From Mailhella sp. (GTDB taxonomy: Bacteria > Desulfobacterota > Desulfovibrionia > Desulfovibrionales > Desulfovibrionaceae): a stretch of DNA of 6,119 nt. Each line of letters opens with the position of its first letter. The stretch's first letter is position 1. The stretch covers positions 1 through 6,119 of the forward strand of contig JAFQPD010000088.1 of the NCBI GenBank assembly GCA_017411945.1, in the 5' to 3' direction. The notes under the pieces are model-generated. The model saw nothing but the letters and a program-made list of their open reading frames with translations, did no database searches and was not told the DNA's origin. Positions 4,248-6,119 of the stretch are shown here, one piece after another. The position numbers and the translations under genes were made by a program.

Positions 4248-4754
4248 CTACTTCTTGCCCTTCTTGTCGCCCTTGAAGGAGACCACGGGCAGATCGGCGA
4301 ACTTCACCTTTTCCTTGTCCATGTCCTTGATGATGCGGTCGGTGATGTCCAGCTTGGAGCCGTAGTCCAGCACCTGGCCCTTGGCCATGGCCACGCCGTC
4401 CTTGCCGCACCACTTGTCCACGAACTTGAGCATATGCTTGTTCACCACGGCGCGGGCGGCGGCGAGCTCTATCTGCATCTGGCGTTCGAGCACGGCGCGG
4501 CCGGCGGCGAGCTCGCGTTCGCGCTCGTCCTTCTTGGCCTTTTCCACGCGCTTCTCAAGGTCGGCGAAGCCCTTCTGCAGCACGGCCTGCACCTTGGCGA
4601 GGTGGGCGTCGGCTTCCTTGCCGGCCTTGGAGGAAGAGTAGACCTTGTTCACGTCCACTATGCCAGTACGGGCGGCGAGGGCGTCGCAAGGGGCGGCCAT
4701 GAGCAGGCCGCAGGCCACGCCGAGGGCGAGGCAGGCATTCTTCAGCATATTCAT
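4248..4754 (-). CDS. OmpH/Skp-family periplasmic chaperone-like protein
   Basis: Skp/OmpH proteins are trimeric periplasmic holdases for unfolded outer-membrane proteins on the way to the BAM complex. This 168-residue protein opens with a Sec signal peptide (Lys5, hydrophobic core about 8-21, ALA at 25-27 before the mature start near RTGIVDVNKVY). The mature start matches the family's first strand. Residues about 44-104 are charged and helical, consistent with the coiled-coil tentacles, and KLDITDRIIKDMD (134-146) matches the family's C-terminal pattern. The Lys-rich tail is unusual. The ATG at 4754 is chosen because GGAG lies seven bases upstream in AAGGAGAACTCCT. Cys15 and Cys23 lie in the signal peptide but neither is in a good lipobox. 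The usual bamA/lpxD neighbours are absent within this window, so it may be a paralogue of the main skp gene. Confidence 0.85.
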   Translation of the reverse strand: MNMLKNACLALGVACGLLMAAPCDALAARTGIVDVNKVYSSSKAGKEADAHLAKVQAVLQKGFADLEKRVEKAKKDERERELAAGRAVLERQMQIELAAARAVVNKHMLKFVDKWCGKDGVAMAKGQVLDYGSKLDITDRIIKDMDKEKVKFADLPVVSFKGDKKGKK

Positions 4755-4787
4755 AGGAGTTCTCCTTTTTTTTCACGCGATGCGCCA

Positions 4788-4816
4788 AAAGTAGCACGAC
4801 CGCGCCCCTTCCGCAA
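4788..4816 (-). promoter_or_regulatory. Weak candidate promoter of the ompH-like gene
   Basis: On the minus strand TTGCGG (4816-4811) and TACTTT (4793-4788) are 17 bases apart; each matches three of six consensus bases, and TG before the -10 would give an extended element. It sits at the right distance from the gene, but the match is poor. I see no convincing promoter for the divergent patatin gene in 4755-4888. Confidence 0.3.
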
Positions 4817-4888
4817 GGCTTGCATCTCTCATGCCTCTCATCTGGACAGCGGCCCGGAATAATGTCACTTTCCCGGCAGGAGAGAATC

Positions 4889-5800
4889 ATGAGCAAAGCA
4901 TATTCACGACTTGGCGAACTTCCCCGCGGCCGCGCCTCGGAGAGCATCACGCCCGGCTGCCTCGTGCTGGAAGGCGGGGCCCTGCGCGGCACCTACAGCG
5001 TCGGCGTTATGGACGCCCTCATGGAAGCGGACATCAACCTGCAGGCCACGGTGGGCGTCTCCGCCGGCGCACTCAACGGGATAAGCTATGTTTCCGGGCA
5101 GATAGGCCGCTCAGCACGCAGCCCCCTCACCTATCGGCACGACCAGCGATACTTCGGCCTGCGCGCCTACCTGCGCAACAAAAGCCCCTTCGGCTTCGAC
5201 TTCATGTTCGGCGAGCTCACCTACAAGCTCGACCCGCTGGACATACCCCGCTTCATGCAGCCCTCGCGCCGCTTCGTCTGCGTGGCCACCAACTGCCGCA
5301 CGGGCCAGCCGGAATTCTTCGAGAAGGGAGGCTCGCTGGAAGACATCTTCATCGCCACGCGCGCCTCTTCGACCATGCCGTATATCTCGGAGATGGTGGA
5401 TATCAAGGGCCAGCCCTACCTCGACGGCGGCTGCTCCCTCAAGATACCGCACCGCTGGGCCCTGGAGCAGGGCTTCGAGAAGATAGTCGTCATCAAGACC
5501 TATCCCAACGGCTTCCGCCGCAAAGTGAAGAGCGGCTCGCGCGCGGCCTCGCTGGTGTACGGCAGACGCTGGCCCAGCCTTGCCGCCTCCCTCGCCCGGA
5601 GCAATGCCGACTACAACCAGGCCTGCGACGAGCTCGACCAGCTTTCCGCCTCGGGCCGCGCCTTCGTCATCGCCCCCTCCCGCGACATGCACATAGGCCG
5701 CATGGAGCAGGACCTCGAAAAGCTCGGCGACTGGTACTGGCTGGGCTATCATGACGCCAAGGCGCAGATGGATGAATTAAGGAAGTATTTGGGTGAGTAG
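4889..5800 (+). CDS. Patatin-like phospholipase family protein (YjjU/RssA-like)
   Basis: Patatin-fold acyl hydrolases cleave lipid acyl esters with a Ser-Asp dyad. The 303-residue protein has the oxyanion segment EGGALRG (28-34), the nucleophile elbow GVSAG (56-60, Ser58) and the catalytic DGG (179-181, Asp179), all in order and intact, so it should be active. No signal peptide or membrane segment is seen; a cytoplasmic or membrane-surface enzyme is likely. The C-terminal third (SRAASLVYGRRWPSLAASL, then ADYNQACDELDQL) fits the YjjU-like bacterial branch better than the plant or ExoU types. The ATG at 4889 has GGAG six bases upstream. Earlier in-frame starts at 4820 (TTG) and 4862 (ATG) lack a ribosome site and would add residues before the conserved domain. 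It is divergent from the ompH-like gene and apparently monocistronic. The physiological substrate cannot be told. Confidence 0.92.
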   Translation: MSKAYSRLGELPRGRASESITPGCLVLEGGALRGTYSVGVMDALMEADINLQATVGVSAGALNGISYVSGQIGRSARSPLTYRHDQRYFGLRAYLRNKSPFGFDFMFGELTYKLDPLDIPRFMQPSRRFVCVATNCRTGQPEFFEKGGSLEDIFIATRASSTMPYISEMVDIKGQPYLDGGCSLKIPHRWALEQGFEKIVVIKTYPNGFRRKVKSGSRAASLVYGRRWPSLAASLARSNADYNQACDELDQLSASGRAFVIAPSRDMHIGRMEQDLEKLGDWYWLGYHDAKAQMDELRKYLGE

Positions 5801-5843
5801 GCGGAAGGCCGCCTGAGCCTGAGAGTCGGGGCGCGACGCTCTC
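5799..5843. other. Two small hairpins after the patatin gene
   Basis: AGGCGG/CCGCCT (5799-5804, 5809-5814) overlaps the stop codon. GAGAG-TCG pairs with CGA-CTCTC (5821-5828, 5834-5843) with two unpaired bases. Neither has a U-tract, so neither is a clear terminator. Confidence 0.4.
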
Positions 5844-5898
5844 GGCCTGCTTGCCGGAAGTCAGCCTTACTTTTCCAGTGGTGAGTCTTCCAGACGGG

Positions 5899-5947
5899 GG
5901 AAGGCGGGTGCTGCTTGGGGCTGCCGCCCCACGGAGCACCCCCTTCC
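5899..5947. repeat. Large imperfect stem-loop, probable dispersed intergenic repeat
   Basis: GGAAGG (5899-5904) and GGGTGCT (5906-5912) pair with AGCACCC (5935-5941) and CCTTCC (5942-5947). After an internal loop, GGGGC (5917-5921) pairs with GCCCC (5926-5930). The 18 bp are interrupted only by one bulged C and one internal loop. There is no U-tract. Its form suggests a REP/BIME-like intergenic element; only a genome-wide copy count could show this. Confidence 0.55.
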
Positions 5948-5998
5948 GCCATTCCCCGCTCGTTGGCCGCAACGCATGCTCGCCCGGCAAAGCCGGAG

Positions 5999-6041
5999 CT
6001 CGCGCGGCCACTCGCTATCAGCTCGCTACCGCTCGCGCCTC
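5999..6041 (+). repeat. Degenerate CTCG tandem repeat
   Basis: Four consecutive units of 10-12 bases each begin CTCGC: 5999-6010, 6011-6021, 6022-6031 and 6032-6041. CTCG occurs further at 5959, 5979, 6071 and 6088. A small hairpin CCGGC-AAA-GCCGG (5984-5996) precedes the units, and GCCTCC/GGAGGC (6037-6042, 6052-6057) overlaps the last. Beyond these I see no gene in 5801-6119. Confidence 0.5.
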
Positions 6042-6093
6042 CGGCGGATAAGGAGGCAACCCCGCTGGCTCTCGTATTTGCTTGGACCTCGCT

Positions 6094-6112
6094 CTGGCCC
6101 GGTCAGTTTTTT
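6094..6112 (+). terminator. Weak possible terminator at window end
   Basis: CTGGC (6094-6098) pairs with GTCAG (6102-6106), including a G-U pair, around a three-base loop, followed by TTTTTT (6107-6112). The stem is short, and it is almost 300 bases after the patatin stop codon, so it could equally belong to nothing or to a promoter region cut by the window edge. Confidence 0.3.
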
Positions 6113-6119
6113 GGAAAAA

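Noticed and set aside
4104..4862. 252-codon plus-strand open frame opposite the ompH-like gene
   Set aside because: Low-complexity His/Leu/Gly-rich translation running through the ompH terminator and promoter; no family resemblance.
4820..4888. Upstream in-frame starts (TTG 4820, ATG 4862) for the patatin gene
   Set aside because: No ribosome site precedes either; the ATG at 4889 has GGAG at proper distance and keeps the full conserved domain.
5667..6011. Minus-strand ORFs across the end of the patatin gene and the following repeats
   Set aside because: They overlap a conserved gene and hairpin repeats, and show no domain or ribosome site.
5959..6092. CRISPR array
   Set aside because: The CTCG units are 10-12 bases without spacers of constant length, so they do not fit repeat-spacer structure.

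Overview
The window is GC-rich, compactly arranged bacterial chromosome. GC-biased codon use, an E. coli-type dihydroxy-acid dehydratase, a short OmpH/Skp-like periplasmic protein and frequent GC-rich hairpin terminators would fit a sulfate-reducer-like Desulfobacterota species (Desulfovibrionaceae-like). That assignment is inference from general features; no marker gene fixes it. No rRNA, tRNA, CRISPR array, insertion sequence or phage gene is visible.

Layout, left to right. (1) 1-1648, + strand: ilvD (branched-chain amino acid synthesis), lacking only a few N-terminal codons, followed by a hairpin terminator at 1692-1731. (2) 1649-2482: about 830 bases with no conventional gene but dense structure. 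The most notable part is a minus-strand unit at 1862-2128: a promoter, a 5' hairpin with a GAAA loop that buries the Shine-Dalgarno sequence, a 26-codon ORF for an amphipathic peptide (1982-2062), a 12-bp hairpin, and a terminator. A plus-strand promoter-like sequence at 1839-1868 points into the 3' part of this unit. Together these resemble a type I toxin-antitoxin locus or a small-protein mRNA with a 3'-overlapping antisense RNA. Right of it lie a minus-strand terminator, a 15-nt polypurine mirror repeat joined to a 22-bp hairpin (2308-2373), a pyrimidine-rich tract, and the terminator of the next operon. (3) 2483-4043, minus strand: tyrS followed four bases later by a small ThiS/MoaD-like beta-grasp protein with an N-terminal cysteine cluster; a good sigma70-type promoter lies at 4092-4120. 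(4) 4187-4754, minus strand: an OmpH/Skp-like periplasmic chaperone gene with its own strong terminator. (5) 4889-5800, + strand, divergent from ompH: a patatin-like phospholipase. (6) 5801-6119: no gene; hairpins, a large imperfect stem-loop and a degenerate CTCG tandem repeat.

The protein genes are mostly housekeeping (amino acid synthesis, tRNA charging, envelope maintenance, lipid hydrolysis) and form separate units rather than one pathway. The undescribed-looking content is the 1862-2128 unit and the mirror-repeat structure at 2308-2373. Both rest on sequence pattern alone.
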